A stretch of DNA of 60,000 nt from Owenia fusiformis (taxonomy: Eukaryota > Annelida > Polychaeta > Sabellida > Oweniidae), in contig CAIIXF020000009.1 in assembly GCA_903813345.2 (NCBI GenBank), forward strand, positions 20,735,759 to 20,795,758. The letters run 5' to 3'. Positions 32,401 to 43,894 of this stretch are shown here, one piece after another (the first letter of the stretch is position 1; the number at the start of each line of letters is the position of its first letter). Under the pieces are notes generated by a model, which was given only the letters and a program-made list of their open reading frames with translations, did no database searches and had not been told where the DNA came from. A program made the position numbers and the translations under genes.

Positions 32401-34084
32401 CAGGGTGGTCCAAAAAAAAGTGAACCCCTGCAACAGGCTACATTTTTCTTAATACATGCATGAATTGGCTCATATTATCACATGTTGTAGAGAAAGGTCT
32501 AAAATTTTGGTTGATGCCATAATTTATTCAGTCTTAAATTTTGAAGAAATTACAAGCGTTTAACAAACATGCCTGGAAATTAGATATTGTACAAAATTTT
32601 ACAAATGTGATTCACGGAAATTGTTGAAACACATTGGATGATCTTAAACAGCTTTCAGTTAGAGATACAAGTTTAAAACCCTACCTATGACAAAAGGGAC
32701 ACTACTCAAGCAGAAAACACATTTCACACTTTCATTGATCATTTTGAAGCATTTTTAACTGTTCAGCAGTTCAGGGGTATGTTACCTACACCAACAGTTA
32801 GAGGGGGCCTCTTATGGAAGGAAGTTGCCCCCTGTGACCAGGAATCTGATAACCCCTTCATCAAATATCTTTAAAAAATCAAAAGAAAATCCAATATTCA
32901 ATGTTTTGAGCCATAAATCATTAGAATTGGTCCATGATTTATGAAGAAATTGACATTTCAAGATCATATAGGGGTATGTTCATGATTTCACTGGAAAATG
33001 TTTTCGTCTGTGGAAGCTTAGCACATCTCTTTGGATCACAATAACTTTGCAACTAACAAATGTAGGATGCTAGTTTTAAGCCATAATGTGCAGGATTTAA
33101 AATTGAACAAAGTCAGAAAATATTAGTTCTTTAACCTTTAGCGTGCTGCCGGCGGACTCGTCCGCCGAGACTAAAATGTCTCTCACAACTGCCGGCGGAC
33201 CCGTACGCCCGATTTCAAACTTTTAAAAACTTTACTTTTTCGCGCCATTTGTATTGTCCAATTAGATTGCCCGATTTATTCAGTGCCTAACATGACTTCC
33301 TGTTGACCTAGAAATGGCGATATTTCGAAAAATAATTCCAATTCAACAATTTAAACAGTGTTTTAGTCGTTTTTAGTGAACGAATCGTACAAAATGGTGG
33401 ACATGATACGATCACAACGAAAATGTGGAGGAAATGGATTACGATTTCGAGCTCTTTAGGCTCTTGGAAGCCGATAACGGTCATCGAAAATAGAAACTAG
33501 AATATTTTCTGAATTGAAAAATTGAACATTCGATCGCTGCAAATTCAGATTTGGATTCTGACCAGACGAAGAGGCGGAGCGGCGGATTCCGGAGGAGTAT
33601 TCATGGTATATTTATGCCCAGTCGTGTTAATGTACGAAAAAATTCATAAAATTCATGAGCCAGGCCACTGTATCTTCCCTTTGTGAAAATTTTATCCAGA
33701 TTCATTCAGTAGTTATTGAGATATTAATTATTTAGTCCAGGCATATCATTTTTTGCACTCTTTGAAAAATAAGCCAGTTGTGTGGGATATATTTGCTGAA
33801 ATAAGGCAGCATGGTAAAGGTTAAGACTGCAGCTTAAAAAATTCTCAGGGGAAAGGTGTTAAAGGGTTGAAGAATCGCGGATATTGAAAATCACAATTTG
33901 TCCATTTTCAGTAATGTTTGGTTAGGGCTTATTATTTCTGCAAATTTCAAGACTAAGAAAAATGTGTGGTACCAACATAAATGTTGACCTTCCTCTACAA
34001 CATGTGAAAATAAAAAAGAATTCCTGCAAGTAATAAGGGAAACATGGACAGTTGCAGGGGTTCACTTTTTTTTGGACCACCCTG
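32401..34084. mobile_element. Mariner-like element with a nested piggyBac-like insertion
   Basis: TA-flanked; ends CAGGGTGGTCCAAAAAAAAG and CTTTTTTTTGGACCACCCTG, extending through GTGAACCCCTGCAAC. Without the 690-bp nested element it is about 1 kb. It contains only noncoding, decayed sequence. Confidence 0.85.
33135..33820. mobile_element. piggyBac-like non-autonomous element
   Basis: TTAA at 33131-33134 and 33821-33824; ends CCTTTAGCGTGCTGCC and GGCAGCATGGTAAAGG, of the CCYTT type seen in piggyBac. Subterminal CTGCCGGCGGAC boxes occur twice. A short frame at 33434-33493 (MDYDFELFRLLEADNGHRK, then stop) and the Ser/Asp- and Arg-rich codons after it resemble the start of a piggyBac transposase, so this may be an internally deleted copy. 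Confidence 0.82.
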
Positions 34085-35879
34085 TATATGTATGAATGAT
34101 ATAATGTATGTTAAATATGGTGTTACATATCTGTATGGTACAATATATGATGTTTCATATATGTAGTTATAAATGACAAGACATAATTTATACCCTTACA
34201 TATTTGAAATGTTATACTAAACTCACTTTATACCATCATTGATCAATCATTATTGAATTCTAAAGTATCATTTATTTATTGAGGATAATATCCCTTCAGG
34301 TTCCGTCATTATTGTACCTCCAGTAATGAAACACACAACTATTAATCAATGATCGGAATTACCTGTCTACACCTGTTAATTGCAATTTTGTTAAACGAAT
34401 GGGAATGGTTAACAAAGTTGGAGTAGTGTGTAATGAGTGGATGATAGTGCTCGCTAAGGTGTCTGTATACATGTATATATACCAGATTGTGTCTGTACAA
34501 CAGGGAGAAACAGGGGATAAGTAGACCAGACTGTTTTGTAGGATTATAGCAGATACAGATGAGCAAATAGGATAATATTATAATACTTTATCAAGGTAAG
34601 ATGTTAGGTATGATATGAATTGTACCAAATCAATATACTGAGGTATCCAGTATACTTGTTTCTGTCACATGCCAGTGTAGTAAATCTTGAACCATCTACA
34701 TATTTTAAAACTGAAGGAATAATCTGTCAATAAATGGTATCTGGTCAGTACAAGATAGATTTAGATGAAGTTCTCTTTTAGGAAGCAAAACGAAGTGAAA
34801 GTGTCTCATGTATTGAATTATTATGTTATTACATGAAAACTGAGTCGAAACACTGATATGTTTGGATGAGGATAAAGGGGGATGGCGATGGACTCATTAT
34901 AGGTATGTTGTAATTAGAAGGTGAACCTTGAGTCACCATCCTTGCATTTCACTGCAGTTAGGCATGATTGGTTCACTGGGTAAGGATTCATAGGGTATTT
35001 AGGCATGCAATATAACGTGACCTGTGTTGCGTGATATAATATCTCACCCATATGTTTCATTAACACTTCTTCTGGACATAAGTTGTTTTTGTCTCCTTAT
35101 GTCTCTCCTTATCCTTTTATGCATACATACTGCATAAGGACAGATCGATTTATTTCAAAGTTGAACTGAATTTTGAAGGTATGGGTTACCAGAGAAGTTC
35201 ATTCAGAAGATTCATATGGTATATCACTAGGTTACTAGTTTGAAACTTCAAGCAATCCAAGATTGAAGATGTATGCACATTGATGATATAGACACAATGT
35301 TGTGTAAATGATTGATAGAAGACCCTGTGATGTCATTGTTCAGCCAGATATAGAGAAGCATGGAGTTGCAACTATGAGTTGATCAAGTAAATGGGTTAAT
35401 CATCATAAAAAAACATTAATATGGATTATAGGATAGGACTGGACAATAGAATCATTAATATAGGACTTTGGATGAAATAGAAAATATTGTATTTTATATT
35501 ATACTATTCAATATTGATTAAACTTTTAATTTGGGAAGGCAGCAATATGCTTGACAGGTGAGTGCTTCTTTTTTTACCTGTTCAGGTAAACATTAAATAA
35601 CCTCTAAGGAGAACACTTCAGATGATATTGTCTCCTATCTTATCAAAACTTATAAACCTTCCTCCAAATTAAGTTATCGAAACCTCATCTCAAACAAATT
35701 CCTTCCTCCTCCAATATTTTATGTAGCATCATACCTACTATAGGAATAGTGTGAAAACCCATTTGCTCATATTCAGGTATATTGATTCTGTTGATTATTA
35801 GCATATGTCTACATATTGAGGGGCACTTCGCGTCACTTCTGAATTTTTGAGCAGATTTATCATTTAGAGGATATTGAAA

Positions 35880-35985
35880 GAAGGAAAGTGATTATGGAAG
35901 GGATTATCGGATGTTCATATTGGAAAGGATGATCGGATGTTCATATTGGAAAGGATGATCGGATGTTCATATTACTTCAGCAATA
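35880..35985. repeat. Tandem repeat, about 29-bp unit
   Basis: Three near-identical units containing GGATGATCGGATGTTCATAT, the first slightly diverged (GGGATTATCGGATG). Confidence 0.85.
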
Positions 35986-36692
35986 TAAAAAGCAATTTTA
36001 TGAAAAGTTTTGATTTGGTCCCTCATTGAGAGTTCCATTTCCTTAATATTATGGTGTTAAAGATGAGAAATGACCCCTGATATAGGTTTTATTGAGATAT
36101 TGACATGATACTAATTTGCACAGTATAGAGGCAGCCCAATGGCAAAAGCTTCTTGCTAATTCAGTATATTTACATATCCATCATGTTTATATGGCATTTA
36201 TGGCTAAAATTGTGATTTCACTTGTCAGTGCTGGGGATAGGGGTTCTTCATTTGCGCTGTTATAAATTGAAACTTTTTAAACAATTTTAAGCTACTAAAA
36301 TCTGTTAAACATATTCAATTTGAGACATCAGATTATTTACATCATTCTATTTTAGTGTGTCATTATGTGGTGTTACTATATGGTTTCCTGGTGGTATCCC
36401 AGGGGGCTATACGGTTGGTTAGTATTTTACCAGGTCTGCATTAGGTCAGTGAGTTCATTTTTTGTATTTATTCTTTTACATGTATATTTGTATGATATTA
36501 GGACAATAGATCATTAATTTTTGCATTTAAACACCAAAATTGTTTGTTGATAGTGTGATAGAAAGTCTCCTAATAGCAGGTGGTTTTTGAGATAAACATT
36601 TTGACAATCTTTGTGACATAATACATTATTTCATATGAAGGTGAATTGAAGCCAGGTGGTTTTGTGTTTTACATGTGAATTCTTTGTCTTTG

Positions 36693-36824
36693 GTTATTAT
36701 GTCACCACCAGAAGTGACGACATATTATTATAGTCTCCACCTTTTTTGACAGTGTTCAGCATCTGGTATTCGGTGCTCGGAGTTCAGTGTCTGTAACAAA
36801 TGACAGGTGGTGACATTTTGCATG
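36693..36824. repeat. Short interspersed element B, copy 2
   Basis: Inverted relative to 19086-19208: TTATTATGTCACCACC ... GGTGGTGACATTTTGCATG with CTGTAACAAATGACAGG inside. Two copies in 60 kb suggest a family with many members. Confidence 0.7.
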
Positions 36825-39315
36825 TTATTCTTATTCTTTTCTATTTTCTTTGTCTCCTACCAGCTGATAAAGAAACTATACCTACTGTATATAAAATGTA
36901 TAATGTACACGATCCCAGTCATTACATCTATACATTATTACCATATAATGACAGCTCTTGGTATTTAACCAAATTCTGACATGAATATTTGATAAATCTC
37001 TCAATATTGGCCACCTGTCATTTTCTATCTTTCATCTAACTTTAAATTATACTTTTCAATTATAATTTTAATAGCAATGTGTTTATCTTGTTAAAGCTGA
37101 GGATTCACACAATAGATCGCTAGATTGTCGTGGGATCTTGAGTTATTGTCCAGTTTCACGCTCAACTTACCTTCACAACTTAGATTTAATTTGATCAAAA
37201 AGATATTTATAACATATTTTTGTGAGGACAATATTATAGTAGTGTGCATGATAAACTGCATTGATGTGAATCAGACCTCCACAGTGTTTCTGTTGCAGCT
37301 TTATATAGATTAAGAGATATTTTGAAGTACATGTATATTAAATAAGTTAAATAAATAAAACTAAGCTATATATCTGAATATAAGGATTTTTCCATCAGAA
37401 GATTAACTTGGGTAAGTAAATAGGCCTTGGATTTCATATTGGATCAGTCTGTACAAAGTAAGTTATACTTTAAATTGTGTAAGTCCATGTATTGGTAAAA
37501 GTGAAATGAAACAAAGTGAAAATGCATTTTAGAGGGTAGCAGTTTTAATTCAGTGTGAAATTGGAATTTTCTCAGCTCATTTCCATATAAACTGTTCATG
37601 TGTTGAGGTCAGGTTAGATTTCTTGCTTATTAGTCACTGGTTTTTGCATAAATTTCACTTTACATGTAGAATGAGTAGGAGTATAGGTTGACACATACTT
37701 CATTTAGTTGAATTAAGGTAGGTTATTAAATGGCTAGATGTAGAACATACTCCAGATATTTGATATCCTCTGCTAATTTATAACAAGAGATGACTTGTTA
37801 GTGTTTTTTGTAATATTGTCACTTGCATTATGATATATGTATCTGCTAAACACCCCTTGAACATGACAATGACAGACAATATTGATTATAATATATGGGG
37901 ACGAAGGTGAGGGAGATGTCATGCAAAATTAGTCCATACAGTGTATTCCTTCCGTCATGAAACCCGTTGATGGATCAAGATGAAATTAGTCACTGAAAAA
38001 CATGCAAGCATAATTTTGGACAAATCTTTGTAAACTGACAGGAAAATTTTCTTTGAAACCCTTTTCAAGAAACTTAATGTCATTTCATAGTGAGTATCTT
38101 TTGTATTTTGTTCAATGTTCATTTAACCACCAACATTCACTTAAATAAAGACAAAGATTGTGAAGTAAGCACCAGGTGCTCATGTAATTGATTCAATTGA
38201 ATAAAAGTAAATAAAGCTTTAATGAAAAAACTGGCAGATTTTGAGGACATACATTTTCTTTGTCTCGATTTGAAATAATGAATACAAACCATATAGAATT
38301 GAGATAAAAGAAAAACAGTGACAACATTCAAGGGTAACATTATTATATGGATCAAACTAATTAACATACAGATTTTTTAAATGAGGAAAAAATCAAAATT
38401 TTAAAGCTGTTAGTATACTTAATACGCTAAGTACATGATATATATACATACAGGTCGACCTGTGTTTGATTACGATTTAAAAAATTTAAAATAGATATTT
38501 TAAATGGGTGAATGCTTAGTGAATGTTGCATGATAGCAAGTGATGGGAAGGAGTTATGAAAGGATAAAAAGGCTGTAAATGGCAGTGAAAACCATTCATC
38601 AGGTAATGTGTCTCCAGCATAGGCCAAAGTTCTATAAATAACAACAGTTCTTCTTTGTACTGTAGATATATATAAAGTCTAGACTATATATTGTATATAA
38701 CCAGGGACTGTTGGTCTCCAGGATTGCCATTGATGTACATTCTGATACTTATCACTATATATTTCTGTTTCTAAATAACAATTGATATAAAATGGAGAGA
38801 AGACAATAATCACAATGTTTTTTTATTTATATATAATTGATCATCAGATGTCTGCTTTTAAGGACAATTATTTTCTAATGTAGAAAACAATCTAGGATCC
38901 TAGAAAACAATGGAATCCTCACTGGAAAATGTCAAGTCTGAAATAATGTGATGGCTGATGAAATTGACTTGTCAATTTGGAGCTGTATTATAGTGAAAGC
39001 TGAAACAAAGGCTTGACAAGACCCAGGATACACCATATCAGCCTATCAATTATTAACGCTGATTATAATGATCAGCTTTGCTCTTGAATTAATTAACTAA
39101 TTAGAGTCTCTGATAATACACAGTAGAGAGGTCCTGGGAATGACTTGGTTTTAGGTTCAGGATGAACTACATATCAATCTTATGTGAAATGAGTTGACAG
39201 TTGACACTGAATATCAATTTAAAATTAGATGTGCAATTATTAAATATATACATACTCATTGATTGACTTTTAAAAATTCAAGTTAACAGTCAGAATCTAA
39301 TCACATATCTTTTAC

Positions 39316-39510
39316 CTTATGACCTTGACCTTCAATGATCCTTAACATATAACAATGAGTTTCCATTCTGATACTCATAGCATCTTTCTGTTTCACTTGA
39401 AACAGGGCTGAGAAGATTTCAGCACAGGGGCTTGTCTCGAGGCGTCGGGCAAGCCCTCCGATGAATCTACTGCTTATAATAGTATTAAGGGTGGTCGGTT
39501 TTGATGCTAC
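39316..39510 (-). CDS. Exon-like segment of an unidentified minus-strand gene (65 codons)
   Basis: On the minus strand, AATTTCAG is followed by 195 nt open in phase 0 on both sides, ending AAG|GTAAAA. It starts VASKPTTLNTIISSRF and continues FIGGLARRLETSPC, then AEIFSALFQVKQKDAMSIRM. The amino-acid composition looks like a folded domain; I do not recognise the family. The first 89 nt are repeated, inverted, at 45283-45370. A possible upstream exon ends at 39615 (TTTTAG|GTAAGT), but the frames do not join without a stop, so that exon would be untranslated. Confidence 0.4.
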
Positions 39511-39900
39511 CTGAAATTTGTAGAAAATGATTGTTAGATATATCAAGTAAAAATATATGGAATCCTTTCAATAATCGACATGCTGATTCAAACAACACTA
39601 TAGAGTAAACTTACCTAAAATGGTAGCAATCCATCCACTAGTTGCTGAGATGTGTGAAGAACATGTAAGGAAGTGATTAAATTTAATTGAAAATGCAAAA
39701 CACGACAATTTTCACCCTCAAATTGTTAGCTCCAGAGTCGATTTCTTCCTCAAGACACGTCCACTGTTAAAAATCGGTAGTCCCTAGAGTTTTTTGTTTA
39801 CTTAGGTTCATTTCCGTATATTATTTTTAACGAAGGACAGCCTATAACGACTGCTATACGCAAAATAGATGCATGAAATTATGTTTCGAAACTGAAAATG
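39423..39900 (-). repeat. Left half of a head-to-head inverted duplication
   Basis: Matches 44905-45370 in inverted orientation with visible divergence (substitutions and small indels). Shared blocks include ACTGCTATACGCAAAA, GACACGTCCACTGTTAAAAA, GGTAGCAATCCATCCAC and the exon-like CTTGTCTCGAGGCGTCGGGC. Similarity stops abruptly at 39423. Confidence 0.85.
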
Positions 39901-40166
39901 TGTTCCATGCGCAGTTGCGTTCAATCCAGCAATTTGATTAGTTCATATTATATGAACGCATGCGCAATGACCACATATTTTTCTAGATAGATGTCACTTG
40001 CGTTCATTATTTCACACCAGTCCATTCCCATGATGCACCTAATATTGCGGGAATATTTTCCTTTAGTGATAAAACAAATTACTCTCATTTTCGAAATATG
40101 TTTTCCGTTCCTTGGCAATAATCTTTCATTTGGTACCGATCCAACCGCCGAAAAGTAATTCGAATC

Positions 40167-40172
40167 CTTCTG
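40167..40172. repeat. Target-site duplication, left
   Basis: CTTCTG, repeated directly at 44821-44826; 6 bp is the Polinton/Maverick length. Confidence 0.85.
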
Positions 40173-41098
40173 AGTAGATATAAAATGTCAGGTTCTGGCT
40201 CGCCACGGGCCGCCACGGGCCCGGGGCTTTCAAAATCTCTGAGAGATAAAGATGAGCAGGAGATAGGATGGGGATTAGGAGATAAATTAATTGGATGGGG
40301 CTTTCATCTTAAATGGGTGAGAGATAAGATGCGCATGACATCATTGTTATCTTAAATGGATGAGAGATAAGATGCGCATGACATCATTGTTATCTTAAAT
40401 GGGCGAGAAATGTATTTCTTGGACTGAATGTCTTTAGTAAAGTACAAAATAAATCCCTTTAATATTATTTTAAATTTGGTATAATCCATTAACAGTGTTT
40501 ACAATTCTACTTTCAATATTAACCCAACATTGAAAAGAATCAACAATCCTATTGAGTTGGTCAAACAAATACTGTTCGCATAAAAGGAAAGAGAACTGGA
40601 TTTTGGATTAAATATGAGTACAGATGAAAAGGTTTATTTATTTAAGTCCTATATTGAATTGACCATTTGATCTTACTACTCTACTTGATTTCAACAATAA
40701 TGGTCTTTTAATGTAATAATTGAATGTTGACATTTAATTGTGTCATCACAATGTTAATCCTTCATATTCTAGAACATCTTTTGTTTACAGTGTTAATCCC
40801 CTTTTTCAAAAACAGATTATAGCGATGAGTTATTATTCTGGAAGGTTCCAGAAGTTTGACAGAAAAATCTATTGAATGTATCTTAAGAATATAAATGATC
40901 TTTCAACTTTCTAATCTGGAATGGTCAATAACAACAAGAACTACATTAATTCACGACATCAGTTTCTAAGAATATCACGACATCAGATGTTGATAAGAAG
41001 TTGATATTAATGCCACTTGACAATATATATTGAGTGAAATATTCAAATCTTTATCATTTTAATCCTCATACTTGATATATACACATCAACTAAAAACC

Positions 41099-41473
41099 AT
41101 GAAACTAGTACCATATGTAGACAACCCAGAACACTGGTTGAAACTTATTAGAGCTGGGAGACAGAATAGATTGAAAGTATCTCAAACAGGAAGAGGGTGG
41201 ATAGGCATAGATGACATTAAAGAAGATACTAAACCGGTACAAATCATTTCACCCATGACTGCAGTTGTCGACAGAGCAAAGGCACAATTGAAACGTCAAC
41301 ATGAAGATATGAAATATGAAGAGTATAGACCATCTAAAGAGAAACAACAAAACTCTGTAAATATAAAGAAGAAACATCCATTTAAACAGAAAAAACAAAA
41401 CACTTCTAATACAAGAAAGAAACGGACATTCTTATACAAACCACCTGGTATCCCAGCAAGGATGGACGATTAA
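41099..41473 (+). CDS. Basic 124-aa protein of the Polinton-like element, left arm
   Basis: Opens at ACCATGAAACTAG (nine in-frame codons upstream look untranslated) and ends ...PARMDD then TAA. Residues 1-70 are mixed (MKLVPYVDNPEHWLKLIRAG, a GRGWIGIDDIK turn, and DRAKAQLKRQHEDMKYEEYR). Residues about 75-112 are very Lys/Arg/Gln-rich (IKKKHPFKQKKQNTSNTRKK), suggesting nucleic-acid binding or nuclear targeting; the end FLYKPPGIPARMDD is distinctive. No membrane segment. The family is unknown to me. In this context it is probably an accessory or virion-type gene of the parent Polinton. It differs from the right-arm copy at one residue (Ala instead of Thr at position 19). Confidence 0.7.
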   Translation: MKLVPYVDNPEHWLKLIRAGRQNRLKVSQTGRGWIGIDDIKEDTKPVQIISPMTAVVDRAKAQLKRQHEDMKYEEYRPSKEKQQNSVNIKKKHPFKQKKQNTSNTRKKRTFLYKPPGIPARMDD

Positions 41474-41582
41474 AGTTATTTGTATATAATACTGAACGAT
41501 ATGAATAAAAATAAATAACTAAAGTTTCAAATGTTGTTTGCTATTTACAGTCATTTACAAATGGTTTGAATATATATGAACA

Positions 41583-42095
41583 TTAGTTAGCATTACATCA
41601 TCTGTTAGGATTATCATTAGCATATGTTAGCATCTGTTAGCATTATCATTAGCATCTGTTAGCATCATCAATAGCATATGTTAGCATCTGTTAGCATTAT
41701 CATTATCATCTGTTAGCATTATCATTAGCATCTGTTAGCATCATCAACAGCATATGTTAGCATCTGTTAGCATTATCATTATCATCTGTTAGCATTATCA
41801 TTAGAGACGTGGGGCTTTCATTGTTTACTTTATTAACATCTATTTCATTAGTTAGCATTATTATTAGCATATGTTAGCATCTGTTAGCATTATCATTAGT
41901 ATCTGTTAGCATTACCATTAGCATATGTTAGCATCTGTTAGCATTATCATTAGCATCTGTTAGCATTACCATTAGCATATGTTAGCATCTGTTAGCATTA
42001 TCATTAGCATCTGTTAGCATTACCATTAGCATATGTTAGCATCTGTTAGCATTACATCATTAGCATATGTTAGCATTATTTAGCATTAGTTTTAC
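41583..42095. repeat. Minisatellite A, left arm
   Basis: Units built from TGTTAGCATTATCATTAGCATC and TAGCATATGTTAGCATC. It is interrupted at 41806-41850 by GACGTGGGGCTTTCATTG... sequence that is mirrored at 43139-43190. Confidence 0.95.
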
Positions 42096-42387
42096 AAATG
42101 TTCACTGATGTTCACAAATGTTCACTGATGTTCACAAATGTTCAAAAATGTTCACTAGTATTGTTCACAAATGTTCATATTGTTCACAAATGTTCACTGA
42201 TGTTCACAAATGTTCACTAGTATTGTTCACAAATGTTCACTGATGTTCACAAATGTTCACTAGTATTGTTCACAAATGTTCACTGATGTTCACAAATGTT
42301 CACTAGTATTGTTCACTGATGTTCACAAATGTTCACTGATGTTCACAAATGTTCACAAATGTTCACTGATGTTCACAAATGTTCACA
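42096..42387. repeat. Minisatellite B, left arm
   Basis: Alternating ATGTTCACAAATGTTCACTG and CACTAGTATTGTTCACAAATG units. The order of variants is mirrored in the right arm. Confidence 0.95.
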
Positions 42388-42512
42388 GGGAATGAGGAGG
42401 AGGAGGAGGGGATGAGGAGGAGGGAATGAGGAGGATGGAATGAGGAGGAGGATGGAATGAGGAGGAGGATTAGGAGGGAATGAGGAGGAGGAGGAGGAGG
42501 AGGGGGATTTGT
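42388..42512. repeat. GGA-rich centre of the palindrome
   Basis: (GAGGAGGAAT)n/(GGA)n purine tract, the only part not mirrored between the arms. All purines on the plus strand; capable of triplex or other non-B structure. Confidence 0.9.
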
Positions 42513-42900
42513 ATACATCAGTGAACATTTGTGAACATCAGTGAACATTTGTGAACATTTGTGAACATCAGTGAACATTTGTGAACATGAGTGAACAATA
42601 CTAGTGAACATAAGTGAACATTTGTGAACAATACTAGTGAACATTTGTGAACATCAGTGAACATCAGTGAACATTTGTGAACAATACTAGTGAACATTTG
42701 TGAACATCAGTGAACATTTGTGAACAATACTAGTGAACATTTGTGAACATCAGTGAACATTTGTGAACAATACTAGTGAACATTTGTGAACATCAGTGAA
42801 CATTTGTGAACAATATGAACATTTGTGAACAATACTAGTGAACATTTTTGAACATTTGTGAACATCAGTGAACATTTGTGAACATCAGTGAACATTTGTA
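42513..42900. repeat. Minisatellite B, right arm
   Basis: CATCAGTGAACATTTGTGAA units, complement of the left array. It has a few more units than the left, which accounts for most of the arm length difference. Confidence 0.95.
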
Positions 42901-43410
42901 AAACTAATGCTAAATAATGCTAACATATGCTAATGATGTAATGCTAACAGATGCTAACATATGCTAATGGTAATGCTAACAGATGCTAATGATAATGCTA
43001 ACAGATGCTAACATATGCTAATGGTAATGCTAACAGATGCTAATGATAATGCTAACAGATGCTAACATATGCTAATGGTAATGCTAACAGATACTAATGA
43101 TAATGCTAACAGATGCTAACATATGCTAATAATAATGCTAACTAATGAAATAGATGTTAATAAAGTAAACAATGAAAGCCCCACGTCTCTAATGATAATG
43201 CTAACAGATGATAATGATAATGCTAACAGATGCTAACATATGCTGTTGATGATGCTAACAGATGCTAATGATAATGCTAACAGATGATAATGATAATGCT
43301 AACAGATGCTAACATATGCTATTGATGATGCTAACAGATGCTAATGATAATGCTAACAGATGCTAACATATGCTAATGATAATCCTAACAGATGATGTAA
43401 TGCTAACTAA
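42901..43410. repeat. Minisatellite A, right arm
   Basis: GCTAACAGATGCTAATGATA units with the same interrupting island and the same rare variants (CAGATACTAATG mirrors CATTAGTATCTG) as the left arm. Confidence 0.95.
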
Positions 43411-43519
43411 TGTTCATATATATTCAAACCATTTGTAAATGACTGTAAATAGCAAACAACATTTGAAACTTTAGTTATTTATTTTTATTCATATCGTTCA
43501 GTATTATATACAAATAACT

Positions 43520-43894
43520 TTAATCGTCCATCCTTGCTGGGATACCAGGTGGTTTGTATAAGAATGTCCGTTTCTTTCTTGTATTAGAAGTGTTTTGTTT
43601 TTTCTGTTTAAATGGATGTTTCTTCTTTATATTTACAGAGTTTTGTTGTTTCTCTTTAGATGGTCTATACTCTTCATATTTCATATCTTCATGTTGACGT
43701 TTCAATTGTGCCTTTGCTCTGTCGACAACTGCAGTCATGGGTGAAATGATTTGTACCGGTTTAGTATCTTCTTTAATGTCATCTATGCCTATCCACCCTC
43801 TTCCTGTTTGAGATACTTTCAATCTATTCTGTCTCCCAGTTCTAATAAGTTTCAACCAGTGTTCTGGGTTGTCTACATATGGTACTAGTTTCAT
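43520..43894 (-). CDS. Basic 124-aa protein of the Polinton-like element, right arm
   Basis: Mirror copy of the left-arm ORF, open over its full length, with Thr at position 19 where the left copy has Ala. Two intact copies in a 4.6-kb element imply either very recent formation or homogenisation between the arms. The genes point towards the centre of the palindrome from both sides. Confidence 0.7.
   Translation of the reverse strand: MKLVPYVDNPEHWLKLIRTGRQNRLKVSQTGRGWIGIDDIKEDTKPVQIISPMTAVVDRAKAQLKRQHEDMKYEEYRPSKEKQQNSVNIKKKHPFKQKKQNTSNTRKKRTFLYKPPGIPARMDD

Larger units (their letters stand above)
34085..39315. other. AT-rich region, no confirmed gene
   Basis: No recognisable protein or RNA gene. 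It contains the tandem repeat at 35880-35985 and the second copy of element B. An exon-like stretch at 36355-36446 (TTTTAG|...CAG|GTCTGC) is open but Trp/Tyr-rich and unlike known proteins. Confidence 0.35.

Noticed and set aside
42363-42644. Minus-strand frame translating repeated FTSIVHKCS / FTDVHKCSQ units
   Set aside because: A direct translation of the minisatellite and GGA tract; the open frame results from repeat composition.
41583-43410. CRISPR-like regularly spaced repeats
   Set aside because: Animal genome context; the units are contiguous minisatellites without unique spacers and are mirrored within a transposon.
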